The notes: generated by a model from the letters alone, not told the origin. A stretch of DNA of 22,026 bases from CAYLJV01 sp964554215 (GCA_964554215.1 CAZKND010000019.1:1-22026), one strand, 5' to 3'. Shown: positions 8,371-16,108, counted from the stretch's first letter. Made by a program: numbers and translations.

Positions 8371-9564
8371 TCAATCAGAATCAATGACCTCCTCAGCCAC
8401 GTTTTCACCTAAAGTTTTCAAACTGGAAAGCTCTTCTTGGTCAGCGTCGAATATCCACTTATGAGTATCAACAATTTCGTAGTCCAACTCCTCAAAAATA
8501 TCAGTTATTTTGCCCACTGCTTCACCGCTCCATCCGTAACTGCCGAATGCTGCTGTGATCTTATCTACAGGATTCAAACCCTTCATATAGGTTAAAAATC
8601 CGGCTACAGCAGGATAGATTTCTCCGTTTAGGGTGGGAGATCCTACAATAAGTCCTTTAGAAATCATTACTTCGGCCATTATTTCCGTCCAATCAGAGTC
8701 ACTCAGATTATAAACTCTATAATCCACGTCTTTTTCTTCGACACCTTTGGCTATGGTAAAAGCTGCTTCTTCAGTATGGTGCCACATGGAATCATATAGT
8801 ATTATGACTTTTTCCTGGTCTTCATTGGAGCTCCAAGCGTCATATCTCTCTAAAATTTCTGGTATATTCTCTCTCCAGATAATCCCATGAGATGGAGCTA
8901 TTATATCGAATTCGAGACCTAGTTCTTCCACTTGATCCAAGACTCCCTGTACTTGACGACCGTAGGGTAAAACAATATTCGCGTAATATTTAGCGGCCTC
9001 ATTGAATATTTTACCCATTTCTTGATCATCAAACTCATCGTCGAAACGTTTCTTACTTGCAAAGTGTAGGCCAAATGCGTCGTTAGAGAACAAGACGTTG
9101 TCTTCCACAGCGTAGGTTACCATACTGTCCGGCCAATGAACCATGGTAGTTTTCAAAAAGGTAAGAGTTTTCTCCCCTAAAGTCAACTCGTCCCCGGTTT
9201 CAACTATTTTTACATCTTCTACATCCATTCCATATGCGTCTACTAGTCCTTTCTTAGCCCGTTTATTTGTAACAATCTGAACGTCAGGATACTCTTCTAG
9301 AACTTTTTCTAGAGACCCGGCGTGATCCATCTCTATATGATTTACGATGATATAATCCAAGTCATCTATTCCTGCGTGCTCTAACCTTTCAAGAAGTTGG
9401 CTTTCGAATCCTTCTTTAACGGTGTCAATTAGAGCATTTTTCTCATCCTTGATGACATATGAGTTATAAGTGGTGCCAAATCGAGTCTGATAGCCATGAA
9501 ATTCTCTCGCTTTCCAATCGATAGCGCCTGTCCAGTAAATATTATCTTTAATTTCTCTATGCAT
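8371..9564 (-). CDS. fprA: Flavodiiron protein FprA (A-type; probable F420H2 oxidase / O2 reductase)
   Basis: Cytoplasmic enzyme that reduces O2 to water (in some members NO to N2O). In archaea that make coenzyme F420 the usual donor is F420H2. The N-terminal metallo-beta-lactamase-like domain has all diiron ligands: H76-x-E78-x-D80-H81, H143 (in VHWPDSM), D162 (SNDAFG) and H226 (APSHG). The C-terminal flavodoxin domain (about 250-397) shows FMN loops at YDSMWHHTEEAA, GSPTLNGEIYP and GSYGWSGEAV. There is no rubredoxin or flavin-reductase extension, so it is class A. The longest frame starts at 9585, but the SD GGGGAGGTG (about 9577-9570) points to ATG 9564, giving MHREIKDNIYW as in known FprA proteins. 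An Lrp/AsnC regulator is divergent, and a ferritin-like gene follows downstream. Confidence 0.95.
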   Translation of the reverse strand: MHREIKDNIYWTGAIDWKAREFHGYQTRFGTTYNSYVIKDEKNALIDTVKEGFESQLLERLEHAGIDDLDYIIVNHIEMDHAGSLEKVLEEYPDVQIVTNKRAKKGLVDAYGMDVEDVKIVETGDELTLGEKTLTFLKTTMVHWPDSMVTYAVEDNVLFSNDAFGLHFASKKRFDDEFDDQEMGKIFNEAAKYYANIVLPYGRQVQGVLDQVEELGLEFDIIAPSHGIIWRENIPEILERYDAWSSNEDQEKVIILYDSMWHHTEEAAFTIAKGVEEKDVDYRVYNLSDSDWTEIMAEVMISKGLIVGSPTLNGEIYPAVAGFLTYMKGLNPVDKITAAFGSYGWSGEAVGKITDIFEELDYEIVDTHKWIFDADQEELSSLKTLGENVAEEVIDSD

Positions 9565-9593
9565 ATTATCACCTCCCCAAAACATACCCTTTT

Positions 9594-9644
9594 ATTCGTT
9601 AATAACAAGTATTAATTACGAATATAAAAGAATTATGTACGAAT
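9594..9644. promoter_or_regulatory. fprA/Lrp divergent promoter with three ATTCGT-type half-sites
   Basis: ATTCGT occurs at 9594-9599, and its reverse complement ACGAAT at 9618-9623 and 9639-9644. The first two face each other and are extended by TAATA/TATTA. The last two are 21 bp apart, two helical turns. The plus-strand TATA element TATAAAAG (9623-9630) for the Lrp gene and a minus-strand TTATTAAC (9606-9599) for fprA lie among them. This pattern fits binding by an Lrp/AsnC dimer or tetramer across both promoters. Confidence 0.55.
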
Positions 9645-9662
9645 TTCGGAAAGGTGTATTAG

Positions 9663-10088
9663 ATGGATAAAAAAGATGAAAAGATTATAGAAATGCTGAG
9701 AGAAAATGCAAGAAGACCTTTTACAGATATAGCCGAAGAACTCGACGTTTCAGAAGCAACCGTGAGAAAGAGAGTACAAAACCTGGAAGAAAACGAGATA
9801 ATAAAAAAATACACAATCAATGTAGATACAGAAAAAATAGGATATAACACGCTCACGCTATTGGGCCTTGACGTTGAACCCGATAAACTTCTGGAAGCTT
9901 GTGAAAAGATAGCCGAAGTTGAAGAAGTCAAAAAGGTCTACACCGCGACGGGAGATCATATGATAATGTCAGAAGTTTGGGCCAGAGACAATACACACCT
10001 TAGCGAAATCCTGTCCCAGAAAATCGGAGAGATAGACGGAGTAAAAAACCTATGTCCTGCCATAATCCTTGAAGAAATTAAAAACTGA
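9663..10088 (+). CDS. Lrp/AsnC-family transcriptional regulator
   Basis: The 141 residues match the family's usual length. The N-terminal winged HTH (about 4-50) reads KIIEMLRENARRPFTDIAEE, with recognition helix SEATVRKRVQNLEE. The C-terminal RAM/effector domain (about 65-138) has the alpha-beta sandwich pattern, including VEEVKKVYTATGDHMIMSEV, with the turn that binds amino acids in Lrp proteins. Such proteins form dimers and octamers and bind clustered sites. SD AGGTG lies six bases before ATG. The divergent position 98 bp from fprA, with repeated half-sites in between, suggests control of fprA and of itself. The effector is unknown; redox-linked Lrp proteins usually carry a Cys, and the Cys in this RAM domain (LLEACEKIAE) might be relevant. 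Confidence 0.92.
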   Translation: MDKKDEKIIEMLRENARRPFTDIAEELDVSEATVRKRVQNLEENEIIKKYTINVDTEKIGYNTLTLLGLDVEPDKLLEACEKIAEVEEVKKVYTATGDHMIMSEVWARDNTHLSEILSQKIGEIDGVKNLCPAIILEEIKN

Positions 10089-10319
10089 ACAAAATCAAAC
10101 CTAAAATTAATGAATTACCTGTTTAACCTTCTTCTAATTAGAGCTTAATATACTTTATCTTACTCTTAATGTGTATTATTTTTAATATCTAACATGTATA
10201 TAGTAAATCTTAGGAGTACTATGGGAATTAGTAAAAAAGACCCTGCCTGACCAAAACTAATTAAAATCATGGTATATTCATAGGAGTATGAGATTTGGAA
10301 GGACTATTAAGATTCAAAA

Positions 10320-10363
10320 ACGAATAAATATAAGTAATGACTCAATAAAACACACACGGAGGT
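10320..10363 (+). promoter_or_regulatory. Histone promoter and SD
   Basis: TATA-like AAATATAAG (10326-10334) predicts transcription from about 10355. The SD GGAGGT (10358-10363) lies seven bases before the histone ATG. The strong SD and short leader fit high expression. Confidence 0.55.
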
Positions 10364-10370
10364 AGAAAAT

Positions 10371-10574
10371 ATGGCTGAATTACCAATAGCTGCTGTAGAC
10401 AGGCTCATTAGAAAAGCTGGAGCACAAAGAGTAAGTGAAAGTGCTGCTGAAGAACTAGCTGAAATTATTGAAGAAAAAGGTTTGGAAATAGCTAGTGAAG
10501 CCGCTGAACTCTCAGAACACGCTGGAAGAAAAACTGTCAGAGATACAGACGTCCGTCTAGCAGCAAAGAAATAA
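10371..10574 (+). CDS. Archaeal histone (HMf type)
   Basis: A single histone fold of 67 residues: helix 1 PIAAVDRLIRKAG, strand-turn AQRVSESA, long helix 2 (about 22-48), then GRKTVRDTDVRLA, the DNA-contacting loop and helix 3 typical of HMfA/HMfB. It dimerises and multimerises to wrap DNA into hypernucleosomes. Residues RKT and the paired Arg that touch the DNA backbone are present. Haloarchaea normally encode a tandem fused histone and many Thermoplasmata lack this type, so the single-domain form bears on the organism's placement. The gene stands alone between longer AT-rich spacers with its own promoter and T-tract terminator. Confidence 0.97.
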   Translation: MAELPIAAVDRLIRKAGAQRVSESAAEELAEIIEEKGLEIASEAAELSEHAGRKTVRDTDVRLAAKK

Positions 10575-10593
10575 TGTATAAAGTAAAAAAATA

Positions 10594-10638
10594 AAATTTT
10601 TTCTTTAAAAACTCTTCTTATTTTATTATTTTTTTTCT
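10594..10638 (+). terminator. T-tract terminator after the histone gene
   Basis: AAAATTTTTTCTTTAAAA (from about 10593) followed by TTATTTTATTATTTTTTTTCT within 65 bp of the stop. Repeated T-runs are the usual archaeal termination signal. Confidence 0.55.
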
Positions 10639-10738
10639 ACTATCTACTTGAAGTATTCTGAATATATTTTACTGGATTTTTACTACATATACAGTTCTTA
10701 AAATCAGAAACTAAGAAGGGAACTAATTCTATACATAA

Positions 10739-11560
10739 TTAAACAATGAATTCACTCAAAACCGTTAAAACCCCCAGAGCGATAAAGGCTACGCCTACAA
10801 TCCTTGCCAATTTCTCTTCATCAGCTAAGTTAGCAAATATAGCTGCAGATCCAGCACCTAACACTCCACCTATAACTGCAAATAACGCCATTATAGGTGA
10901 AAAAGATTCAAAAGCAAAATGGGCTACACCACCTGAAAGAGCTGTAAACATCATTATCAAAACGGAAGTTCCTATAGCAGTGTGAATATCATAATCCAAG
11001 ATAAAAACCAAAATCATCAAAATCATCACTCCCCCTCCAGCCCCAAAAATTCCTGAAATCAACCCGATTAAAAGACCGAAAAAAGCAGAGGAAAGTATCT
11101 CTCTTTTCTTAAAATAAGATAGGTCGACCATTTCACGGAACTCAGTAGCACGAATAGTAATCGGTTTCTTTAGAAAACTTATCCCAACAAAAAATATCAC
11201 CACACCTGTCAATCCACCTAACTCCGTAGAAGGGAAAAATGCAGAGAACCAGCTACCGACAATTGAACCAATCACGGCTAAAACAGCTATCTGTATTCCA
11301 GATTTTAGATTGATATTTCCGTATCTTGAAAAAGTTAGGGCAGCAGTTAATGAAGCAAAGATATCTGTGGTCAAACTAATACCTATTGCTTGATAGGCTT
11401 CTATATCCAAGAGAACCAGGAGTAACGGAACTACCACCACAACTGCACTAGCTCCAATCAACCCAGTTACAGTGCCCGCTCCCCAACCAGCAAACAAGAG
11501 AACTAATATCTGAGATAACTCAATCAATTCTGACACCTTCACTATTTTGTCTATTTCCAC
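10739..11560 (-). CDS. TauE/SafE (TSUP, DUF81) family membrane exporter
   Basis: An all-helical membrane protein of 273 residues with about eight transmembrane segments in two related halves. Each half carries a Gly-rich motif of the family: GWGAGTVTGLIGASAVVVVVPLL near the N-terminus and LLIGLISGIFGAGGGVMILM in the second half. Members move sulfite, sulfoacetate, taurine-derived anions or other sulfur compounds and are often annotated as sulfite exporters; the substrate cannot be told here. The start is GTG at 11560, with no clear SD and a TATA-like AATAAATAG about 60 bp upstream; a start a few codons further in is possible. It is followed on the same strand by nothing close, and preceded at 128 bp by tspO, so it is probably transcribed on its own. 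Confidence 0.9.
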   Translation of the reverse strand: MEIDKIVKVSELIELSQILVLLFAGWGAGTVTGLIGASAVVVVVPLLLVLLDIEAYQAIGISLTTDIFASLTAALTFSRYGNINLKSGIQIAVLAVIGSIVGSWFSAFFPSTELGGLTGVVIFFVGISFLKKPITIRATEFREMVDLSYFKKREILSSAFFGLLIGLISGIFGAGGGVMILMILVFILDYDIHTAIGTSVLIMMFTALSGGVAHFAFESFSPIMALFAVIGGVLGAGSAAIFANLADEEKLARIVGVAFIALGVLTVLSEFIV

Positions 11561-11687
11561 AAGAGAATCTCTTATTCTGATCTTCTAACCAACATAGCTT
11601 TCAGTAAGATAAATTCTATTTATTGACTTTTCTAATTTTAATTCTTAGATAACGACAGATTAATATCACAATTTAATCAGAAGCATT

Positions 11688-12233
11688 TCAGTTCAGAATA
11701 TAAAGAGAAATATTCAGAACCAAGGCGATAGAAACCCAAAGGATGTAAGGGAGTAAGAGATAAGCAGCATTTTTAGACACTCTATCGAAGAGGAAAATGG
11801 TGAAACCTATCGCCACCCACAGTACGAATATCCCTACTAATCCTAAGAAAAGGGACTGTAATCCGAAAAATAGGTAGGACCATAATGCATTAAAACCCAA
11901 CTGAACCATGAAAGCTACTATAGCAATTTTTACTTTCTTTTCACCTAAATCATGAGTCAGTATAAGATAAAGTGAAATTCCCATTACAGCGTAAAGTAGT
12001 ATCCAAATTATGCTGATTATTTCTCCTGAAGGAGCGAAACTGGGTTTAGCTAATCCGGCATACCAAGGCTCCAAACCACTTATTGTAAAGATAGATCCTA
12101 TTGCCCCGGCTCCAAAACTCAAAAGTATTGAAAAAATGAATTTGAGATAGTTTGATTGAGACCAGTCATTATAATTTCCATATATCCCAACGCTCAAAAT
12201 AGCTATCAGTACTATAACGATATATTCAATCAT
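11688..12233 (-). CDS. tspO: TspO/MBR family tryptophan-rich sensory protein
   Basis: A five-helix membrane protein family that binds porphyrins and cholesterol-like ligands and is linked to oxygen and stress responses. Family motifs are WYAGLAKPSFAPSGEIISIIW, then LYAVMGISLYLI, QLGFNALWSYLFFGLQS and LLPYILWVSIALVLNISLY. Typical prokaryotic TspO proteins have about 150-165 residues; this one has 181, because of an extra hydrophobic N-terminal segment (about 3-20) that may add a sixth helix. The start is ATG 12233, preceded only by a weak AGGG; a TATA-like AATTTATCC about 30 bp upstream suggests a very short leader. The divergent neighbour is a peroxiredoxin, which agrees with an oxidative-stress role. 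Confidence 0.92.
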   Translation of the reverse strand: MIEYIVIVLIAILSVGIYGNYNDWSQSNYLKFIFSILLSFGAGAIGSIFTISGLEPWYAGLAKPSFAPSGEIISIIWILLYAVMGISLYLILTHDLGEKKVKIAIVAFMVQLGFNALWSYLFFGLQSLFLGLVGIFVLWVAIGFTIFLFDRVSKNAAYLLLPYILWVSIALVLNISLYILN

Positions 12234-12422
12234 CTTAAACCCTATAATCTGATATTGGATAAATTTGCTAATTTAAAAAGTTTTTTCTGAAAAATTATAA
12301 GAAAAATGACCGATCAGCGACCGAGTTATGCACAGATTGGAGATTATTTTACAATTTCACTTGAACCTTTGAAAAATTACTTTTAGAATGAAAACCATGT
12401 GTAAATAAGAGGTGATTTAAAA

Positions 12423-13085
12423 ATGGAAGAAGATGGAAAAATACCATTAATTGGTGACGATTTTCCCGAAATGACGGTAAACACAACTCACGGAGAAATG
12501 AAACTACCTGAAGAATTTGAAGGCAAATGGTTCATACTTTTCTCCCATCCAGGAGATTTTACGCCAGTCTGTACGACAGAATTCTACTCTTTTCAAAAGA
12601 GATATGACCAATTTCAAGAGCTAAACACAGAACTAATAGGTCTTAGCATAGACCAAGTTCACAGCCATCTCAAATGGACTGAGTGGATTAAAGATGAGCT
12701 CGGTGAAGAAATAGAATTTCCAATAATAGCCGACGGCACAGGTAAAGTAGCAGATAAACTTGGATTGATTCATGGAAAAAATGAAACTTCTACAGTGAGA
12801 GCAGTTTTTATCGTGGACCCAAAAGCAACAGTTAGAGCTATTCTTTACTATCCGGCTGAATTAGGTAGAAACATGGACGAAATCATTAGAATGGTGAAAG
12901 GGTTCCAGAAATCAGAAGAGGATGGCGTTGCTATCCCAGCCAACTGGCCAGAGAACGAATTGGTTGATGATAGAGTTATTCTCCCCCCTGCTGGAAGTGA
13001 AAAAGGTATAGATAAGCGCAAACAGCAAGAGGAAGACGGTGAAATTGAGTGCTTTGATTGGTGGCTTTGCCACAAAGAGTCTTGA
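12423..13085 (+). CDS. Peroxiredoxin, archaeal Prx6-like with C-terminal cysteine pair
   Basis: A thiol peroxidase that reduces H2O2 and organic peroxides. The peroxidatic cysteine is C50 in PGDFTPVCTTEF, with Pro43, Thr47 and a downstream Arg in the active site. The C-terminal dimerisation extension is long and ends with C210 and C216 (CFDWWLC), the spacing seen in archaeal enzymes such as those of Aeropyrum and Pyrococcus, where these form the resolving pair. Length (220) is normal for this group, which forms ring decamers. An SD GAGGTG lies eight bases before the ATG. The first residues are unusually acidic. It is followed by poly-T at 13121-13131, so it is probably transcribed alone. Its physiological reductant is not encoded nearby. 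Confidence 0.95.
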   Translation: MEEDGKIPLIGDDFPEMTVNTTHGEMKLPEEFEGKWFILFSHPGDFTPVCTTEFYSFQKRYDQFQELNTELIGLSIDQVHSHLKWTEWIKDELGEEIEFPIIADGTGKVADKLGLIHGKNETSTVRAVFIVDPKATVRAILYYPAELGRNMDEIIRMVKGFQKSEEDGVAIPANWPENELVDDRVILPPAGSEKGIDKRKQQEEDGEIECFDWWLCHKES

Positions 13086-13120
13086 AAATTTTTACTGGGA
13101 TAATTCAGTGACTAACTTCT

Positions 13121-13131
13121 TATTTTTTTTT
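13121..13131 (+). terminator. Poly-T terminator after peroxiredoxin
   Basis: TATTTTTTTTT about 40 bp after the stop, with no strong stem before it. Confidence 0.5.
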
Positions 13132-13172
13132 AAAAGAAAATTTTTATTTTCATTCTACACGTAAATGAAGAT

Positions 13173-14057
13173 ATGAATAAAGACAAACGAAAAAAGATAA
13201 TACAAATCTGCATAGCTTTAATCTCAGTCAATCTTGGATTATTCGTGCTAAAGTTCGTTCCTAGTTATTTATTTGCATCAGTATCTCTGAGAGCAGATGC
13301 ATTCAATTCGTTAGGGGACCTGGCCTACTCGGTCATGTTTCTTATTGGTCTGGTATATGCACTGAAACCTAAAGACAAAAGCCATCCTCACGGTCACGAA
13401 AGATTAGAACCATTTCTATCATTATTAGTTTCTATAGCCATCGCAAGCACAGGTGTGATGGTTGTACGACAAGCTCTACTAAGTTTGCTATATAATCCTA
13501 CGTTTAATTTCAACCCATTCTTCATTGTAGCTCTGATTGTCTCTATAGTTCTAAAGTTCTGGCTTTCAAAATATCTGGACAGAGAAGGTGAAAACCTAGA
13601 TTCTTCTGCACTCACATCTTCAGCAAAAGATGCAAAAGCCGATGTTTTCGCTTCATTCACAGCTTTAGCAGGGATCATGGGGGCGTATTGCGGCCTTCTA
13701 TGGCTAGATGCATTATTCGGTCTCATCGTTTCTATATGGATTTTCAGGACTGCTTATGAGATAGGTAAGAAAAACTTTGAATACCTAACCGGGGCCTCAC
13801 CGCCGAAAAAAGAAATAGAAAAGATTGAAAGGATTCTGAACGATCATGATAAAGTGATTTCGTGCCGTGATTTGGAAGCTCACTATGTTGGGCCGAAAAT
13901 AGACATGTCTGTAAAGGTTTACTTACCTAACGATTTAGATTTTGAAGATGCACACCGTATCGAAGAGGATCTGGAGACGGAAATAAAAGAGCTAGGCAAG
14001 ATCGATTCGGTCTATCTCCATCTGGAACCTGCCGGTTCTGAAGGGTCTTGTGAGTGA
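13173..14057 (+). CDS. Cation diffusion facilitator (CDF) metal exporter, probably Mn/Fe type
   Basis: Proton-coupled efflux of divalent metals across the cytoplasmic membrane. Six transmembrane helices (about 10-205) are followed by a cytoplasmic ferredoxin-like domain (about 210-290, ending SVYLHLEPAG). The transport site can be read directly: helix 2 has R-A-D-A-F-N45-S-L-G-D49 and helix 5 has K-D153-A-K-A-D157, while the conserved HPHGHERLEP loop follows helix 2. Zinc CDFs such as YiiP have D45-D49-H153-D157 at the same numbers; here the site is N-D-D-D, with no histidine, which as I recall is typical of manganese exporters. No SD is seen; a TATA-like AATTTTTATTTT about 28 bp upstream suggests a leaderless mRNA. 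Confidence 0.92.
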   Translation: MNKDKRKKIIQICIALISVNLGLFVLKFVPSYLFASVSLRADAFNSLGDLAYSVMFLIGLVYALKPKDKSHPHGHERLEPFLSLLVSIAIASTGVMVVRQALLSLLYNPTFNFNPFFIVALIVSIVLKFWLSKYLDREGENLDSSALTSSAKDAKADVFASFTALAGIMGAYCGLLWLDALFGLIVSIWIFRTAYEIGKKNFEYLTGASPPKKEIEKIERILNDHDKVISCRDLEAHYVGPKIDMSVKVYLPNDLDFEDAHRIEEDLETEIKELGKIDSVYLHLEPAGSEGSCE

Positions 14058-14088
14058 AAAGGATTCTAAATCGGGTTATAGAAATCGT

Positions 14089-15246
14089 TTATCCGGAGTT
14101 CTCATCCAACTTGTTCAATAAGCCTTGCACGATAATCCCTGCATTCTCTAGAGTCGATTCATCGATATTTTCCAAATTGTCTCTCTTTGTGTGAACAGTG
14201 GGCATTGCGGAATACAACCATGTCGCTTTAAATCCCCTTTCTACGAACGGCATGTGGTCGGCTGCGAGCCCGGTAGGGAAATATCCGCCTTCCACGTCGA
14301 AATCTTCTCCTTCCGCTATCTCTTTAATCATGTCATTTAGATCTCTACTCGTCCTGATCCTTGGGAATCCATACGAGGCATTGTACAGTAAGTCTCCTCT
14401 CCCGACCACATCGAGATTGATGATGTAAGTATTTTCTTCGTCCAATTCGTCTCTATGATTTCCGAGATAATTCCTCGCTCCTGCCAGGCCAACTTCTTCG
14501 GCTGTGGTAGCTACAAATTCTAGGTCTACATCTTGGTACTGGTCTTCTTGGAGCGCCCTCGCCAGTTCAAGCATGACCGCCACTCCGCTCGCATTGTCCA
14601 TAATCCCTGGCGACCGGTTCCCCGTCTTGTTGAAGACTAATAGGATTGTAACTGCGAACAGTAAAAAGCCCGAGTAGAGGAATATGGACTCCGGTAATAG
14701 AAAAGTCGAGGTCAATGCCCCTAAGCTTGCTATAATTGTGAATATAGAGAAAAGTATTCCTCCTAGAATGCTTATTGTTAGAGCTGTAATCCTAACCCTC
14801 ATCGGTAAAAATTCACTTTTGGTATCGTAATGAGCTAACAGTATCACTTTTTTGTCACTGCCGGTAGACTCATTTTCAGCTATCACATTTTTACTGTGGT
14901 ATTTGGGACCTACACCTTTGAAGGGGCCAATGAATTTGCTCCATCGGGTGCTGCCTATCAAAAAGAGCAGTAAGATTGTTGCAAGAGTTCCGGATATTGC
15001 CGGATGGACGCTTACGTAATAACCTGTCAAGAAGAACAATATTGCCTGGAATAATATTCCTAATTTTGTAATTAATTTGATTGATAAAGCGTACCTAACC
15101 TCTTCTTCAGAAACTTTCAGTCCGGATTCTTCAAACTGTTCTTCTATATATTCTCTAGCTTCTTTTTCCCCGTCTGTCCCGACAAATCTAGGGAAATTTA
15201 GATTTTTTAAATCCTGAATTGCTCTTTTGACATCGAAACTAGGCAC
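14089..15246 (-). CDS. Membrane-embedded M28-family zinc aminopeptidase
   Basis: The zinc and catalytic residues of M28 peptidases are all visible: H139 (LLAHYDTK), D217 (GIMDNASG), catalytic E250 and ligand E251 (TTAEEVGLAG), D279 (INLDVVGRG) and H352 (PTVHTKRDN). Unlike the usual soluble or secreted enzymes, it has two hydrophobic hairpins: one before the catalytic core (about 58-98) and one inside it (about 153-206), between the first and second zinc ligands. If both span the membrane as hairpins, the active site lies on the same side as the N-terminus, probably the cytoplasm, suggesting cleavage of peptides or membrane-protein remnants near the membrane. No signal peptide is present. The start is GTG 15246, with SD AAGGTG five bases upstream. 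It converges on the CDF gene with 31 bp between stops. Confidence 0.87.
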   Translation of the reverse strand: MPSFDVKRAIQDLKNLNFPRFVGTDGEKEAREYIEEQFEESGLKVSEEEVRYALSIKLITKLGILFQAILFFLTGYYVSVHPAISGTLATILLLFLIGSTRWSKFIGPFKGVGPKYHSKNVIAENESTGSDKKVILLAHYDTKSEFLPMRVRITALTISILGGILFSIFTIIASLGALTSTFLLPESIFLYSGFLLFAVTILLVFNKTGNRSPGIMDNASGVAVMLELARALQEDQYQDVDLEFVATTAEEVGLAGARNYLGNHRDELDEENTYIINLDVVGRGDLLYNASYGFPRIRTSRDLNDMIKEIAEGEDFDVEGGYFPTGLAADHMPFVERGFKATWLYSAMPTVHTKRDNLENIDESTLENAGIIVQGLLNKLDENSG

Positions 15247-15330
15247 TTTAACACCTTAATTTAGATAATAAGATACTACTGTTAACCTTTAAGTTGAAAA
15301 CTAAAATTCGAAGTATCTCTGAATAAGATA

Positions 15331-15345
15331 ATTAAAAAAGAAAAG
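15331..15345 (-). terminator. T-tract terminator of the stress-protein gene
   Basis: On the minus strand CCTTTTCTTTTTTAAT begins three bases after the stop codon at 15349. Confidence 0.5.
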
Positions 15346-15348
15346 GTT

Positions 15349-16062
15349 TTAGAGATGTTTCGATTTTAGTTTATCCCTGTTACTCGTACCCATATTCGTC
15401 CTTGGCAGTGTTTTCAACCTTATTATCTCATCAGGAACAGCAAAATTAGGAAGAATACCTTCATCTCTAAAGCCTTTCAAGAAGTCCATAATCATCTCTT
15501 CCTGAGGCTCATATCCCTCCCTTGGTTCAAAAAAGGCAACGATTTTCTCATAACCTTCAGCATCGGTTCCACTAATTACTGCACCTTTTTCGACACCTTC
15601 ATGTTCCTCGAGCAAAGACTCGATAGTTCTAGGTCTGATCCGTTCTCCGGACTTTTCAAAATACGGAGTGGCTCTAACGACTGAAACGACACAATGGGCG
15701 TTTTCCACAACGCCTTTTGCTACACTGCCTAACAGAACGTCTTTGATAGGACCGCCACTTTTGTGTCCAACTATTATCCTGTCAAATCCCTCCTCTTCGG
15801 CGAACCTAACGATATCTTCAGCAGGGTCATAACCTCTTATCGAAAGTTTGGTTTCAACTTCTATATCCTTACCCGCAGCTTTCTTCTTGACTTCTTCCAA
15901 AATCTCTTCCCCTTCGCGATATTCTTCATCGCCAGCTTTCTTCTCGGAGTAGATAACCACAAATCTATCGAAATCGTTCTCTTCCGCTTGTAAAAGAGCA
16001 TGTCTAAATGCGTTCCAAGACTCATCCGAGTCGTCCAATGGAACTAGGATTTTCTCATCCAT
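15349..16062 (-). CDS. UspA domain fused to an acyl-CoA synthetase C-terminal (AMP-binding_C-like) domain
   Basis: Residues 1-135 form a universal stress protein domain: ILVPLDDSDESW at the start and a near-canonical ATP loop GHKSGGPIKDVLLGS (the second Gly of G-2x-G-9x-GS is Ser). Residues 140-237 match the small C-terminal domain of acyl/acetyl-CoA synthetases: the hinge/A8 motif FEKSGERIRPRTIESLLEEH, a middle strand KGAVISGTDAEGYEKIVAFF, and A10-like LPRTNMGTSNRDKL. In real synthetases A10 reads PRTxxGK, and the Lys forms the adenylate; here it is Thr226. The large adenylation domain is absent, and the start is secure (SD GGGGAGGTG, five bases before ATG; TATA TTTATA near 16102), so it is not a broken synthetase. 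A stress-linked regulatory or ligand-binding role is inferred. Two domains, no frameshift. Confidence 0.82.
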   Translation of the reverse strand: MDEKILVPLDDSDESWNAFRHALLQAEENDFDRFVVIYSEKKAGDEEYREGEEILEEVKKKAAGKDIEVETKLSIRGYDPAEDIVRFAEEEGFDRIIVGHKSGGPIKDVLLGSVAKGVVENAHCVVSVVRATPYFEKSGERIRPRTIESLLEEHEGVEKGAVISGTDAEGYEKIVAFFEPREGYEPQEEMIMDFLKGFRDEGILPNFAVPDEIIRLKTLPRTNMGTSNRDKLKSKHL

Positions 16063-16096
16063 ATATACACCTCCCCAATCTCTTTTATTCCTCTCA

Positions 16097-16108
16097 AAGT
16101 ATAAAATT
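16097..16108 (-). promoter_or_regulatory. TATA element of the Usp-fusion gene
   Basis: The minus strand reads TTTTATACTTTG, about 40 bp before the ATG. It predicts a leader of about 14 nt carrying the SD. Confidence 0.5.

Noticed and set aside
10288..10365. 25-codon frame upstream of the histone gene, preceded by AGGAG
   Set aside because: The AGGAG is only one base from the ATG, and the frame runs through the histone TATA box and SD, so it is most likely chance.
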